A DNA stretch of 64,000 nt from Ancylobacter lacus. GTDB taxonomy: Bacteria; Pseudomonadota; Alphaproteobacteria; Rhizobiales; Xanthobacteraceae. Of the stretch, positions 33,143 to 42,070 are shown piece by piece. The stretch spans positions 1-64,000 of the forward strand of contig NZ_JAHBGE010000007.1 in NCBI RefSeq assembly GCF_018390635.1, written 5' to 3'. The notes below the pieces were generated by a model, which saw nothing but the letters and a program-made list of their open reading frames with translations, did not search any database and was not told the origin of the DNA. The position numbers and the translations under genes were made by a program. Every line of letters starts with the position of its first letter. Position 1 is the stretch's first letter.

Positions 33143-33990
33143 CGCTTCATCCCCTCGAACACGGCGGCGATGGAGCCCCCGCCAATGAGACGCAGCGCTA
33201 GGAACAGCGCCGCAAGGATGCCGAGCACCAGCGTCGAGAGCGCGGCGGCTACGGGATAGTTCAGTACCTGGAGCAGGCTGGTGATGGAGGCGCCGAGCAT
33301 CGATACCCGGCCCCCGCCGAGAAGCTGTGGCACCACCGTCTCGCCCAGCAGCGGCACGAAGGTGAAGATCAGGCCGGCGATGATGCCGGGCAGGGCCAAC
33401 GGCAGGATGACGTCGCCCAGCACCTTCGCCGGCGGCGCCCCGAGATCGCGCGCCGCCTCGATCAGTTCGTCGTCGATCAGCGAGATGGACAGGAAGATCG
33501 GCAGCACCATGGTCGGGAAGGAGGGCGCGAGAAGGCCGAGATGAACCGAGAACTCGGAAAACAGCAGCCAGTCGATCGGCTGCTCGATGATGCCGAAATG
33601 CAGGAGCGCCGTGTTCACGAGGCCGCTGCGCGAGAGCACCGAGCGCCAGACGATGGTGCGGGAGGCGAGGCTGACGAAGAACGGCACGGTCAGCAGGGCC
33701 AGCACCATCGCCTTGAGCAGGGAAGAGCGTACAGCCTTGGCCAGCCACAGGGCGAAAGGCAGCGCGAGGCCGAGCTCGATCGCGGTGACGAGGCCGGCAA
33801 TGCGCAGGGTGCGCAGCGTCACCTCATAGCGGCCGGAATCGAACACGGCGGCATAGGCGGCGGTGCTCAGCCCGGGGGAGAAGCTGTAGTCCTTCATTTC
33901 GAGGAAGGACCACACCGCCAGCAGCGCCACCGGCACCACGACGAAGACCGCCCACACGGCGATGAAGAGGATCAGGGTGGTGCGCAGCAT
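33139..33990 (-). CDS. Polyamine-type ABC transporter, permease (PotB-like)
   Basis: A 283-residue permease with TLRIAGLVTAIELGLALPFALWLA, VPFFVSLASRTIVWRSVLSRSGLVN, LIEAARDLGAPPAKVLGDVILPLALPGIIAGLIFTFVPLLGETVVPQLLGG and further helices. It forms the channel with the PotC-like protein. ATG 33990 (MLRTTLILF) starts directly at the first helix and was preferred over 34047. The 90-base gap to the binding protein contains an imperfect hairpin (34026-34053). Confidence 0.84.
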   Translation of the reverse strand: MLRTTLILFIAVWAVFVVVPVALLAVWSFLEMKDYSFSPGLSTAAYAAVFDSGRYEVTLRTLRIAGLVTAIELGLALPFALWLAKAVRSSLLKAMVLALLTVPFFVSLASRTIVWRSVLSRSGLVNTALLHFGIIEQPIDWLLFSEFSVHLGLLAPSFPTMVLPIFLSISLIDDELIEAARDLGAPPAKVLGDVILPLALPGIIAGLIFTFVPLLGETVVPQLLGGGRVSMLGASITSLLQVLNYPVAAALSTLVLGILAALFLALRLIGGGSIAAVFEGMKR

Positions 33991-34080
33991 CGGCCCGCGG
34001 ATGGCAAGGGTGAAGCGACAGGAGCGCGCGGGCGGCGATGCCGCCACCCGCGCAACGGTTCAGGGATCGCCGATCCGGCT

Positions 34081-35262
34081 TCAGGCCTGGCGGAAGCGCT
34101 CCCATTCGGCCTCGATGGCCTGAAGGTTGGCCGGCGCGGCGTTCTGCCAGAACAGCGGGGCCGCGAACTTCTTCTCGATCTTGGCGATGTTGGCCTTGAT
34201 CGACTCGATGTCCTCTGCCGGCATCTTCTGGGTCTCGGCATAGGCGAGGCCCGCCTTGGCATTGGCCGTCGCGTAACCGCGCAGCACGGCGATCTGCGCG
34301 GCATAGGCGCCACCGAGGAAGCCGGAAAGCGCCTTGGCGACGATGTCGGCGCGCGCGCCGGTGGCGGCCTCCTTGGGCACATACGCGCAGATCATCCACT
34401 TGTTGTAGCCTTCCCTCGTGAAGGCGTAGCGGACGTCCTTGCCCTGCTTGTGCAGCTCTTTCACCGCCGGCTCCCAGCAGTTGATCGCGACCACCTCCTT
34501 GCGGGCCATCAGATCGATCGATTCCTCGAAGGTCGACCAGAGCGCCCGGAACTGGCCGGCCTTCTTGCGCGCGACCAGGAAGTCGACGACGGCCTTCGCC
34601 TCCGCCGGCGTCATGTTGGAGGGATCGGCGATCGTCTGCCGGCCGGTGACCTTCAGATAGGTGGCGGCCATCGGCAGGGAGGTGAGCCAGGTGTTCTCCA
34701 GCGCCACCTTGCCGAGCGTCGTGTCGCTCTCGAACAGCAGGGCGTAGGAGAGCGGCTCCTTCTCGTCGATCGCCTCGGGGTAATAGGCGAAGGAATCCGC
34801 GTTCATCACCACCGGCATGCCGAACTGCTGGCCATCCGGTCCCTGCGCCAGCGGCGAGTTCATCACCGCAGCCGGCGCCTCGCCCCAGCCCTTGACCTTG
34901 GCGGTGTCGATGGGGGCGAAGAAGCCCTTGGTGCCGAGCTCGTCCTCGATGCCGCCATCCATCAGAAAGATGTCGATGCGCTCGCCGGCAGCATTGGCCA
35001 CCACTTCCTGGCGGAAGATACCGGGATCGGAGTTGATGCCGGTGAACTCGACCGTGAGGCCGGTCTCCTTTTCGAAGGCCGACCAGTCGGTGAGTGCCGC
35101 GGTCTCGACGCCCATGATCCGCACGGTGGGCGTGGCGGCCCGCGCCTGCCGGATCAGCCCCGGGGCGGCGAGCACGGCGGCGCCGGCGGCTGCGGCCTTG
35201 AGGACGGCACGGCGGCTGAGGCCCGGCCGGCTCGACGGCGTGGCGAGGTTATGCCCGTTCAT
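34081..35262 (-). CDS. Polyamine-type ABC transporter, binding protein (PotD-like)
   Basis: A 393-residue periplasmic binding protein. SRRAVLKAAAAGAAVLAAPG is a Tat-type signal, followed by mature sequence from about residue 43. Segments such as DIFLMDGGIEDELGTKGFFAPID, VVMNADSFAYYP and VVAINCWEPAVKEL place it in the extracellular solute-binding family 1/PotD class. Exported folded, it may be an atypical polyamine, amino-acid or lactam binder; the neighbouring HyuAB and omega-aminotransferase suggest a cyclic amide or omega-amino acid as ligand, by inference only. Confidence 0.82.
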   Translation of the reverse strand: MNGHNLATPSSRPGLSRRAVLKAAAAGAAVLAAPGLIRQARAATPTVRIMGVETAALTDWSAFEKETGLTVEFTGINSDPGIFRQEVVANAAGERIDIFLMDGGIEDELGTKGFFAPIDTAKVKGWGEAPAAVMNSPLAQGPDGQQFGMPVVMNADSFAYYPEAIDEKEPLSYALLFESDTTLGKVALENTWLTSLPMAATYLKVTGRQTIADPSNMTPAEAKAVVDFLVARKKAGQFRALWSTFEESIDLMARKEVVAINCWEPAVKELHKQGKDVRYAFTREGYNKWMICAYVPKEAATGARADIVAKALSGFLGGAYAAQIAVLRGYATANAKAGLAYAETQKMPAEDIESIKANIAKIEKKFAAPLFWQNAAPANLQAIEAEWERFRQA

Positions 35263-35298
35263 CTGGCTTTATCCTGGTTCTGGAAGGTGTTGTGGTGG

Positions 35299-36393
35299 TC
35301 ATCCCTCTGCGGGGACGCATCTGGCATCGCCGGCGGACCAACCGATCCGCACGGTCTCGGAGGCGAGATCGTCATCGGTCCAGGCGCGGGCGTGAATCGG
35401 GCCGACAGGGGTATCCATCGAGACGTCGATGTATTTGCCCTTGTAGATCCGGGCGGTGATCCGCCCCTCGAAGCCGTCGGCTGACGCGGTCGCGCCGAGG
35501 CGCAGCTTTTCGGCACGCAGCAGCAGCGCCGCGGACTGGCCGACATGCGGTGCGGCAGCACCCGTCCAGAGGCCGTGGAAGATGCCGGCGGGCGTGGCGA
35601 TCCCGGCCATGCCATCCGCAAAGCTGGCGACCGTGCCGCCGATGATGTTCTCCACCCCCATGAAGGAGCCGGCGAAACGCGAGCAGGGCCGCTCAAACAG
35701 ATCGCGCGGCGTGCCTTCCTGCGCGATGCGCCCGCCCCTCATCAGGATGACCCGGTCGCTCATGGTGAGCGCCTCTTCCTGGCTGTGGGTGATGAAGACG
35801 AAGGTCATGCCGAGGCGGCGCTGCAGCTCGACCAGCTCGATCTGCATGTCGAGCCGCAGCCGCTCGTCGAGCGCACCGAGCGGTTCATCCAGCAGCAACA
35901 CATCCGGTTCGGTCAGGATGGAGCGGGCCAGGGCGACCCGCTGGCGCTCGCCGCCGGAAAGCTGGTGGATGCGCCGATCGTATTTGCCGGTCAGCCGCAC
36001 CGTTGCCAGCGCCGCCTCGGCCCGGCTCCGGCGCTCGCTGGCGCCGACGCCCCGCAGCTTCAGCCCGTATTCCACGTTCTGCCCGACGCTCATATGCGGG
36101 AACAGGCCGTAATGCTGGAAGACGGTGGTGACGTTGCGCTTATGCGGCGGCAGCCCGAGCACGTCCTTGCCGCCGATGCGGAGCGCGGCGACTGAGGTCG
36201 GATGGTCGAGCCCGGCGATGATGCGCAGGAGCGTGGTCTTGCCCGAGCCGCTCTGCCCGAGAATGGTGAGGAACTCGCCTCGCGCGGCAGTGACCGTAAC
36301 GTCGTCAAGTCCCCTGACGCTGCCGAAATGGCGCGAGGCGCGGATGATCTCCAGCGCCGGCGCGTCGTTTGCTTTATCGGCACGGCTGGGCAT
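35299..36393 (-). CDS. Polyamine-type ABC transporter, ATP-binding protein (PotA-like)
   Basis: A 364-residue ATPase. Walker A is GQSGSGKTTLLRIIAG, then TTVFQHYGLFPHMSVGQNVEYGL, signature LSGGERQRVALARSIL, Walker B LLLDEPLGALDE and switch FITHSQEEA. The last 100 residues form the TOBE domain (ENIIGGTVASF ... LRAEKLRLG). It is the first gene of the porter operon and shares a 164-base divergent spacer with hyuB that contains the GntR-type operator. Start ATG 36393 (MPSRADKAN). Confidence 0.86.
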   Translation of the reverse strand: MPSRADKANDAPALEIIRASRHFGSVRGLDDVTVTAARGEFLTILGQSGSGKTTLLRIIAGLDHPTSVAALRIGGKDVLGLPPHKRNVTTVFQHYGLFPHMSVGQNVEYGLKLRGVGASERRSRAEAALATVRLTGKYDRRIHQLSGGERQRVALARSILTEPDVLLLDEPLGALDERLRLDMQIELVELQRRLGMTFVFITHSQEEALTMSDRVILMRGGRIAQEGTPRDLFERPCSRFAGSFMGVENIIGGTVASFADGMAGIATPAGIFHGLWTGAAAPHVGQSAALLLRAEKLRLGATASADGFEGRITARIYKGKYIDVSMDTPVGPIHARAWTDDDLASETVRIGWSAGDARCVPAEG

Positions 36394-36518
36394 GGGCGCT
36401 TCCGAACAAGGAGAGGACCTCACGGTTTGGCGGCGCTCCGCTGCCGCCGGAGCAGGCACGACGAACGATCGTTCGGAGCTTGAGCCGCCGCATCACTTCG
36501 CTTAGCATAAAGCTATTC

Positions 36519-36532
36519 TGTGATCACTGATC
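36519..36532. promoter_or_regulatory. GntR-type operator word in the potA-like/hyuB spacer
   Basis: TGTGATCACTGATC, containing the palindrome GTGATCAC, lies 26-39 bases upstream of hyuB and between divergent genes. The same word occurs at 42035-42048 and, with one change, at 44283-44296. The bases before it (AGCTATTC) are also nearly the same as those before the gntR copy. Confidence 0.65.
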
Positions 36533-36557
36533 GCAAAAAGCAATAAGAGGGATCTGC

Positions 36558-38393
36558 ATGGCGACGAGAAAAACGCCCGGCGACGGCGTGACGGGCGAGG
36601 CTGTCACGGCCATCGAGCCTTTCCTGCTTTCGGTACTCTCGTCGCGCCTCTCCGCCATCGTGCGCGAGATGAACGCGACCCTGATGAGGTCAAGCCGCTC
36701 CGCGGTGATCAAGAACGCCCGCGACTTTTCCTGCGGCCTGCTCACCTATGACCACCGGCTGCTGTCGGTGGAAGACTGCATCCCCATTCACATCACGGCG
36801 CTCGACCTGGCGACCAAGCCGATCACCGAGTTCTTCGACGACATCCGGGAAGGCGACGCCTTCATCAACAACTGCCCCTACACCGGCAATACGCATCACG
36901 CGGACATGACGCTGTGCGTGCCGGTGTTCTGCGATGGCGAACCGCTGTTCTGGACGCTGGCCCGGGCCCACCATGCCGATATCGGCGCGCCAATCCCGAC
37001 GACCTACCTGCCGGAAGCCAGGACCATCTATGAGGAAGGCATCCACCTTCCCTGCGTGCGCATCCAGGAGGGCTTCAGGGACAAGGCGGACATCATCCGC
37101 ATGTGCCGGATGAAGATTCGCGTCTCCGACCTCTGGTACGGCGACTACCAGGCCCAGGTCGGCGCCTGCCGGGTTGGCGAGAGGCGGCTCAAGGAACTGT
37201 GCGACCGCTATGGCCGCGCCACGGTGAAGGCGTTCATCGAGGAATGGATGGCCTATGGCGAGCGGCGGATGATCGCCGAAGTGCGCTCGCTGCCGAAGGG
37301 CACGTGGCGCTTCGAGACCCGCCACGACCCGGTTCCCAACGTCGCCGAAGACGGCATTCCCGTACGCGTCACGCTGAGCATCGACCCGGACGAGGCCGTG
37401 ATTACCGTCGACGCCACCGACAATGTGGACTGCGTACCCGGCGGGCTCAACCTCACCGAGGCGACGGCGCTGGCCGCCTGCCGCATCGGCGTGTTCTACA
37501 ATCTCGACCCCGACCTGCCGCACAATCAGGGCAGCGCCTCGCGGATTCGCATCCTGCTGAAGGACGGCAGCGCGCTGGGGCGGCCCGCCTACCCGGTCGG
37601 CACCTCCGTTGCCACGACCAACCTCACCAGCCGCCTGATCACGGCGGTGGCGAGCTGCTTCTCGCAGATCGGCGAACCGCACGGAATGGGCGAGTTCGCC
37701 TATTCGCAGGCGCTCGGCGAGGCGGTCATTTCCGGCACCGACCCGACGCAGGGGGATCCCGCCACCGGCGGACAGCCTTATGTGAACCAGATTTTCCTCG
37801 GCTATGGCGGCAGCGCCGGCCTTTCCGGCTATGACGGCTGGCTGCTGTCGGGGGCGGGCTGCGACGGCGGCCAGATGGCGGTCGATTCCGTCGAGATCAA
37901 CGAAGCCATGTACCCGATGCTGGTGGAGGAGCGCCGCGTTGCGGTCGATTCCGGCGGAGCCGGCGAATTCGACGGCGCTCCCGGCATCGCCGGCACCTAC
38001 CGCCCGCTGGTCGGCTCGATGACCGTCTACTGGGGCAGCGACGGCGACATTACTCCCGCGCGCGGCGTGCGCGGGGGCGGTGACGCGGCGACCTCCGGCA
38101 ACTGGCATCGGCATCGCGATGGCCGTGTCGCGCAGCTTGTGACCTTCGGCGACGTCACCATCGGCGCTGACGAGGCGGTCCTGTTCCGGGCCTGCGGCGG
38201 CGGCGGCTATGGCGACCCCTATACGCGCGCACCGGAAAGGGTGCTGCGCTCGGTCCGCCGAGGCTGGGTTTCGCCCGACCGTGCCGAGGAGGTCTATGGC
38301 GTCATCGTGCGCCCGAGCCAGACCATCGGCGGGTGGGAACTCGACGAGGCCGCCACGACCGAACGTCGCGCCAACCGCTCTTCCTCCTACTGA
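36558..38393 (+). CDS. hyuB: Hydantoinase B/oxoprolinase/caprolactamase-family subunit B
   Basis: A 611-residue HyuB-type protein. Landmarks are EPFLLSVLSSRLSAIVREM, RSAVIKNARDFSCGLLTYD, GDAFINNCPYTGNTHHADMTLCVPVF, ARAHHADIGAPIPTTY and, at the end, FRACGGGGYGDPYTRAPERVL. With HyuA it forms an ATP-dependent amidohydrolase acting on cyclic amides (hydantoins, 5-oxoproline, caprolactam, valerolactam). It is followed 20 bases later by hyuA and preceded by the GntR-type operator. AGAGGGATC before the ATG is a good ribosome-binding site. Confidence 0.87.
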   Translation: MATRKTPGDGVTGEAVTAIEPFLLSVLSSRLSAIVREMNATLMRSSRSAVIKNARDFSCGLLTYDHRLLSVEDCIPIHITALDLATKPITEFFDDIREGDAFINNCPYTGNTHHADMTLCVPVFCDGEPLFWTLARAHHADIGAPIPTTYLPEARTIYEEGIHLPCVRIQEGFRDKADIIRMCRMKIRVSDLWYGDYQAQVGACRVGERRLKELCDRYGRATVKAFIEEWMAYGERRMIAEVRSLPKGTWRFETRHDPVPNVAEDGIPVRVTLSIDPDEAVITVDATDNVDCVPGGLNLTEATALAACRIGVFYNLDPDLPHNQGSASRIRILLKDGSALGRPAYPVGTSVATTNLTSRLITAVASCFSQIGEPHGMGEFAYSQALGEAVISGTDPTQGDPATGGQPYVNQIFLGYGGSAGLSGYDGWLLSGAGCDGGQMAVDSVEINEAMYPMLVEERRVAVDSGGAGEFDGAPGIAGTYRPLVGSMTVYWGSDGDITPARGVRGGGDAATSGNWHRHRDGRVAQLVTFGDVTIGADEAVLFRACGGGGYGDPYTRAPERVLRSVRRGWVSPDRAEEVYGVIVRPSQTIGGWELDEAATTERRANRSSSY

Positions 38394-38413
38394 CCATTCC
38401 GGCGGAACCTACG

Positions 38414-40468
38414 ATGAGTTTTTCCATCGCCATCGACATTGGCGGCACCTTCACCGACTGCATCGTCGAGGACGCGCAGGGCGAGCTCCACATCTTCAAG
38501 GCATCGTCGACGCCGCCGGACTTCGAGACCGGCTTCATGAACGCCCTGAAGCTGGCGGCGGAGCATTTCGGGCTGGGCCTCGCCGACTTCCTTGGCCAGA
38601 CCGGCCGCATCGTGCACGGCTCGACCGTCTCGACCAACGCGCTGGTGGAGCGCAAGGTCGCCCGCACCGGCTTCCTGTGCAATGCCGGCCACCCGGACAT
38701 ACTCACCCTGCGCGAGGCGGTGCGAAAGCCCGTCTTCAACTGGCGGCTCGACTTCCCCGACCCCTATGTCCTGCCCGCCGACACCGCCGAGATCCGGGGC
38801 CGCATCAGCGCGCGCGGCGAGGTGATCGAGCCCTTGAACGAGGATGACGTGCGGGCGGCAGCCCTACGGCTGAAGGCGCAGGGGGTAAAGGCGATCGGCA
38901 TCTGCTTCCTCTGGTCGATCATCGACGGCAGCCACGAGCGGCGCGCGCGGGAGATCATCCAGGAGGTCTGGCCCGGCGTGCCCGTCACGCTGAGCCACGA
39001 GCTCAACCCGATCGGGCGCGAATATCGCCGTGCGATCTCCACCGTCATCGACGCTTCGCTGCTGCCCATCGTCAGCGACTATGTGACGAAGCTCACGGGT
39101 GCGCTGGAGGCTGCGGGCTTCCGCGATGAGCTGCTGCTCGCCAACTGCGTCGGCGGCATGATGCCACCGGACGATCTCATCGCGCGGCCGATCTTCTCGG
39201 TCATGTCGGGCCCGACGCTGGCACCGGTTGCCGCCCAGCAGCTCACGCCGGAGCCGAATGTTATCGTCGTCGACATGGGTGGCACCACCTTCGACGTCTC
39301 GGCGATCCGCGACGGGCATTTCATCGTCTCGCAGGAGGCGATGATTGGCGACGATATTCTGGGGATTCCCAAGATCGACGTGCGCTCGGTCGGCGCCGGC
39401 GGCGGCTCCATTGCCTCCATCGACGCGGGCCGCATGCTCCATGTCGGGCCGCACAGCGCGGGAGCACGCCCCGGCCCCGCCTGCTACGGGCGCGGGGGGC
39501 AGCGTCCCACCGTCACCGACGCCAATGTCGTGCTTGGCATTCTCGACCCGGATTATTTCCTCGGGGGACGGATGAAGCTCGATCGGGCGGCCGCGGAACG
39601 GGTGGTCGGCGAGATCGCCGACGGGCTGGGGGTGTCGCTCGAGGAGGCCGCCTATGCCATCTACACGACGAGCAACAACATCATGGTCGGCGCCATCGAG
39701 GACATGACGGTGAAGGAGGGTATCGACCCGCGCGACAGCTTCATGGTGGTCGGCGGCGGCGCGACGGCGGCGCACATCTGCGAGATCGCCCAGGAGCTCG
39801 GCATCGGCCGGATGATGGTCCCGCGCTTTGCCGCCGGGCTTTCCGCCTATGGCGGCCTCATCTCCGATATACGCTGGGAGGAGCAGGCGACGGCGCTGAC
39901 CTCCTCGGCCGCCTTCGATCCCGCGCGCATCAACGAGGCGGTTGCACGCCTCACCGCGCGCGGACGCGCCTTCCTGACCGAGGCGGGCATACCGGCGGAG
40001 CGCCAGCGCTTCGCGACCGTCTATCTCGGACGCTATCGGTACCAGTCCTGGGAGATCGAGGTGCCCTTCGACCTGCCGGCGGCGGGGCTGAACGCGGCGG
40101 ATCTCCCGCGCATGGTGGCAGCCTTCCACGCCATGCATGAGCGCATCTATTCGGTGAAGGCCGAGACCGACGTGGTGGAGTTCACCACCTGGAAGGTGCG
40201 GGCGATCGGGCTCGCGCCGGAACGGCCGGTGCGTGTCGTCCGCCCCGCGCAACAGGGAGCGCCGCTCCCGAAGGCGCACCGGCGCGTCTATGTGCGCGAT
40301 GCCGGCGGCATCATCGATTGCCCGGTCTATGGCGGCGCCGATCTCGGGGCCGGCGCGCGGGTGACGGGTCCCGCCGTGATCGAGGAACCGACGACGACGA
40401 TCATGGTGCTGCCGCGCTGGAACGCTACGGCCGACAGCGACGGCAATTATCGCCTCGAACTGCACTGA
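38414..40468 (+). CDS. hyuA: Hydantoinase A/oxoprolinase/caprolactamase-family subunit A
   Basis: A 684-residue HyuA-type ATPase. It begins IAIDIGGTFTDCIVED, an actin-like phosphate-1 motif, then HGSTVSTNALVERKVARTGFL, HELNPIGREYRRAISTVIDASL, VVDMGGTTFDVSAIRDG and VGAGGGSIASIDAGRMLHVGPHSAGARPGPACYG. It would phosphorylate the cyclic amide and HyuB would hydrolyse it, giving an omega-amino acid. The size pair (about 685 and 610 residues) fits the CapAB/OplBA caprolactamase and HyuAB alike; specificity is not visible. Convergent with the aminotransferase, separated by a terminator. Confidence 0.87.
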   Translation: MSFSIAIDIGGTFTDCIVEDAQGELHIFKASSTPPDFETGFMNALKLAAEHFGLGLADFLGQTGRIVHGSTVSTNALVERKVARTGFLCNAGHPDILTLREAVRKPVFNWRLDFPDPYVLPADTAEIRGRISARGEVIEPLNEDDVRAAALRLKAQGVKAIGICFLWSIIDGSHERRAREIIQEVWPGVPVTLSHELNPIGREYRRAISTVIDASLLPIVSDYVTKLTGALEAAGFRDELLLANCVGGMMPPDDLIARPIFSVMSGPTLAPVAAQQLTPEPNVIVVDMGGTTFDVSAIRDGHFIVSQEAMIGDDILGIPKIDVRSVGAGGGSIASIDAGRMLHVGPHSAGARPGPACYGRGGQRPTVTDANVVLGILDPDYFLGGRMKLDRAAAERVVGEIADGLGVSLEEAAYAIYTTSNNIMVGAIEDMTVKEGIDPRDSFMVVGGGATAAHICEIAQELGIGRMMVPRFAAGLSAYGGLISDIRWEEQATALTSSAAFDPARINEAVARLTARGRAFLTEAGIPAERQRFATVYLGRYRYQSWEIEVPFDLPAAGLNAADLPRMVAAFHAMHERIYSVKAETDVVEFTTWKVRAIGLAPERPVRVVRPAQQGAPLPKAHRRVYVRDAGGIIDCPVYGGADLGAGARVTGPAVIEEPTTTIMVLPRWNATADSDGNYRLELH

Positions 40469-40516
40469 AGGCAGGGCGGCCGCCGGCCGGTCCGCTCCCC
40501 TGAAGACCGCTGCAAA

Positions 40517-40546
40517 AAGGCCCCGGACAGTTGTGTCCGGGGCCTT
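40517..40546. terminator. Bidirectional terminator between hyuA and the aminotransferase
   Basis: Thirteen-base arms AAGGCCCCGGACA and TGTCCGGGGCCTT pair perfectly around a GTTG loop. On the minus strand the stem is followed by a run of five T, a strong intrinsic terminator for the aminotransferase; on the + strand the tail is weak. Confidence 0.82.
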
Positions 40547-40572
40547 CGCCTCGACGGGGCAGGCGCAGCCGT

Positions 40573-41979
40573 TCAGTGCTTGCGGGAGAACGCACCCTCG
40601 CGCGCCAGCTCGTCCGCCACGATGTCGACCGCGCGACCGAGACCCGTGACCAGCTCCTCGATATGTGCGCTGGACAGAGTGAGCGGCGGCGACATGGCGA
40701 TGAGGTTGCCCAGCGGGCGAACGATCACGCCCTGCTCATAGGCCTTGGCCACGATACGGGCGCCGACCTTGAGCGACAGGTCGAAGGGCCGCTTGCTGGC
40801 GCGATCGGCCACCATCTCGATGCCGAGCATCAGCCCGACGCCGCGGATGTCGCCGACCATGGGGTGATCGCCGAGCCGCTTGCGGAGCGCGTCTTTCAGC
40901 TCCGCGCCCGCCTTCGCGGCATTGCCGACGAGATCTTCGCGCTCGACGATGTCGAGATTGGCGAGCGCGGCCGCAGCGGCAATCGGATGGGCGGAATAGG
41001 TGAAGCCGTGGGCGAAGGAGGCGACCTCACCCGAGGTCTCCTTCAGCACGTCCCACATGCGATTCGATATGACGCTTGCCGAAATGGGCTGGTAACCGGA
41101 GGATAGCCCCTTGGCCATGGTCATGATGTCGGGCCGGATGCCGAAATGGGTCGTGCCGAACGGCGCTCCGAGGCGGCCGAAGCCGCAGATCACCTCATCC
41201 GCGATCATCAGCACGTCGTAGCGGTCAAGAACGTCCTGAAGCGCCGGGAAGTAGCCTGCCGGCGGGACGAGAACGCCGCCCGTGCCCATCACGGGCTCGG
41301 CAATGAAGGCGGCGACGTTGTCCGGTCCCTCCTTGAGGATGAGAGCTTCCAGCTCGCTGGCGAGATAGGCGGTGAATTCCGCCTCGCTCATGCCATCGGG
41401 CTTTTCGCGATACTGGTCGACCGAATGCGTGCGCAGGATCTGCGGCAGCGGAAGATCAAAGAACTGGTGGCAATAGGGCAACCCGGTGAGGCTTCCAGCG
41501 CCGATGGTGACGCCGTGATAGGCACGGTTGCGGGAGATGATCTTCTTCTTTGCCGGCTTTCCTCGCATATTATTGTAGTACCAGACGAGCTTTATGTTGG
41601 TGTCGTTGGCATCCGAACCTGAATTGCCGAAGAAAACCTTACTCATATGGTCCGGCGCCCAGCGCAGCACGCGGTCGGCGAGGCGGATCGACGGCTCGTT
41701 CGCCATCGAGGTGAACGAATGGAAGAACGGCAGCGCCTCGGCCTGCCGCGTCATCGCCTCGACGATCTCCTGGCGACCATAGCCGACATTCACGCACCAG
41801 AGCCCCGCGGCGGCGTCGAGATAGCGCCGCCCCTTGCTGTCGGTGACATGCACGCCAGTCGCCGAGCTCATGATGCGCGGGCCATTGGCGAGATGATCGC
41901 CGATGCTGGTGAAGGGATGGAACAGGCTGCGCTTGTCCATCTCTTCCAGTGACATGTTGTGGTGCGGTTCGAGGCTCAT
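40573..41979 (-). CDS. Class III omega-aminotransferase (PLP-dependent)
   Basis: A 468-residue fold-type I aminotransferase. Motifs are FFGNSGSDANDTNIKLVWYY, SRNRAYHGVTIGAGSLTG, FIAEPVMGTGGVLVPPAGYF, LMIADEVICGFGRLG (PLP-contacting Asp) and the Schiff-base lysine in MTMAKGLSSGYQP. The closest kinds are putrescine/omega-amino-acid:pyruvate transaminases. In the proposed pathway it would convert the omega-amino acid from HyuAB to the semialdehyde. It diverges from the aldehyde dehydrogenase, sharing the GntR-type operator at 42035-42048. ATG 41979 has GGAGAG upstream; ATG 42027 would add 16 residues. Confidence 0.86.
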   Translation of the reverse strand: MSLEPHHNMSLEEMDKRSLFHPFTSIGDHLANGPRIMSSATGVHVTDSKGRRYLDAAAGLWCVNVGYGRQEIVEAMTRQAEALPFFHSFTSMANEPSIRLADRVLRWAPDHMSKVFFGNSGSDANDTNIKLVWYYNNMRGKPAKKKIISRNRAYHGVTIGAGSLTGLPYCHQFFDLPLPQILRTHSVDQYREKPDGMSEAEFTAYLASELEALILKEGPDNVAAFIAEPVMGTGGVLVPPAGYFPALQDVLDRYDVLMIADEVICGFGRLGAPFGTTHFGIRPDIMTMAKGLSSGYQPISASVISNRMWDVLKETSGEVASFAHGFTYSAHPIAAAAALANLDIVEREDLVGNAAKAGAELKDALRKRLGDHPMVGDIRGVGLMLGIEMVADRASKRPFDLSLKVGARIVAKAYEQGVIVRPLGNLIAMSPPLTLSSAHIEELVTGLGRAVDIVADELAREGAFSRKH

Positions 41980-42034
41980 GCGCAGGCTCTCCGACTGGAC
42001 GGCGTGTTGAAGCAGGTCGCGGAGCACTATAAAG

Positions 42035-42048
42035 TGTGATCACTGATC
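42035..42048. promoter_or_regulatory. GntR-type operator word between aminotransferase and aldehyde dehydrogenase
   Basis: TGTGATCACTGATC sits in the 91-base divergent spacer, identical to the copy at 36519-36532. CTATAAAG just to its left could be part of a -10 region, so a bound repressor could block either promoter. Confidence 0.65.
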
Positions 42049-42070
42049 TCGCAATGAAGGGAAGCTGAAC

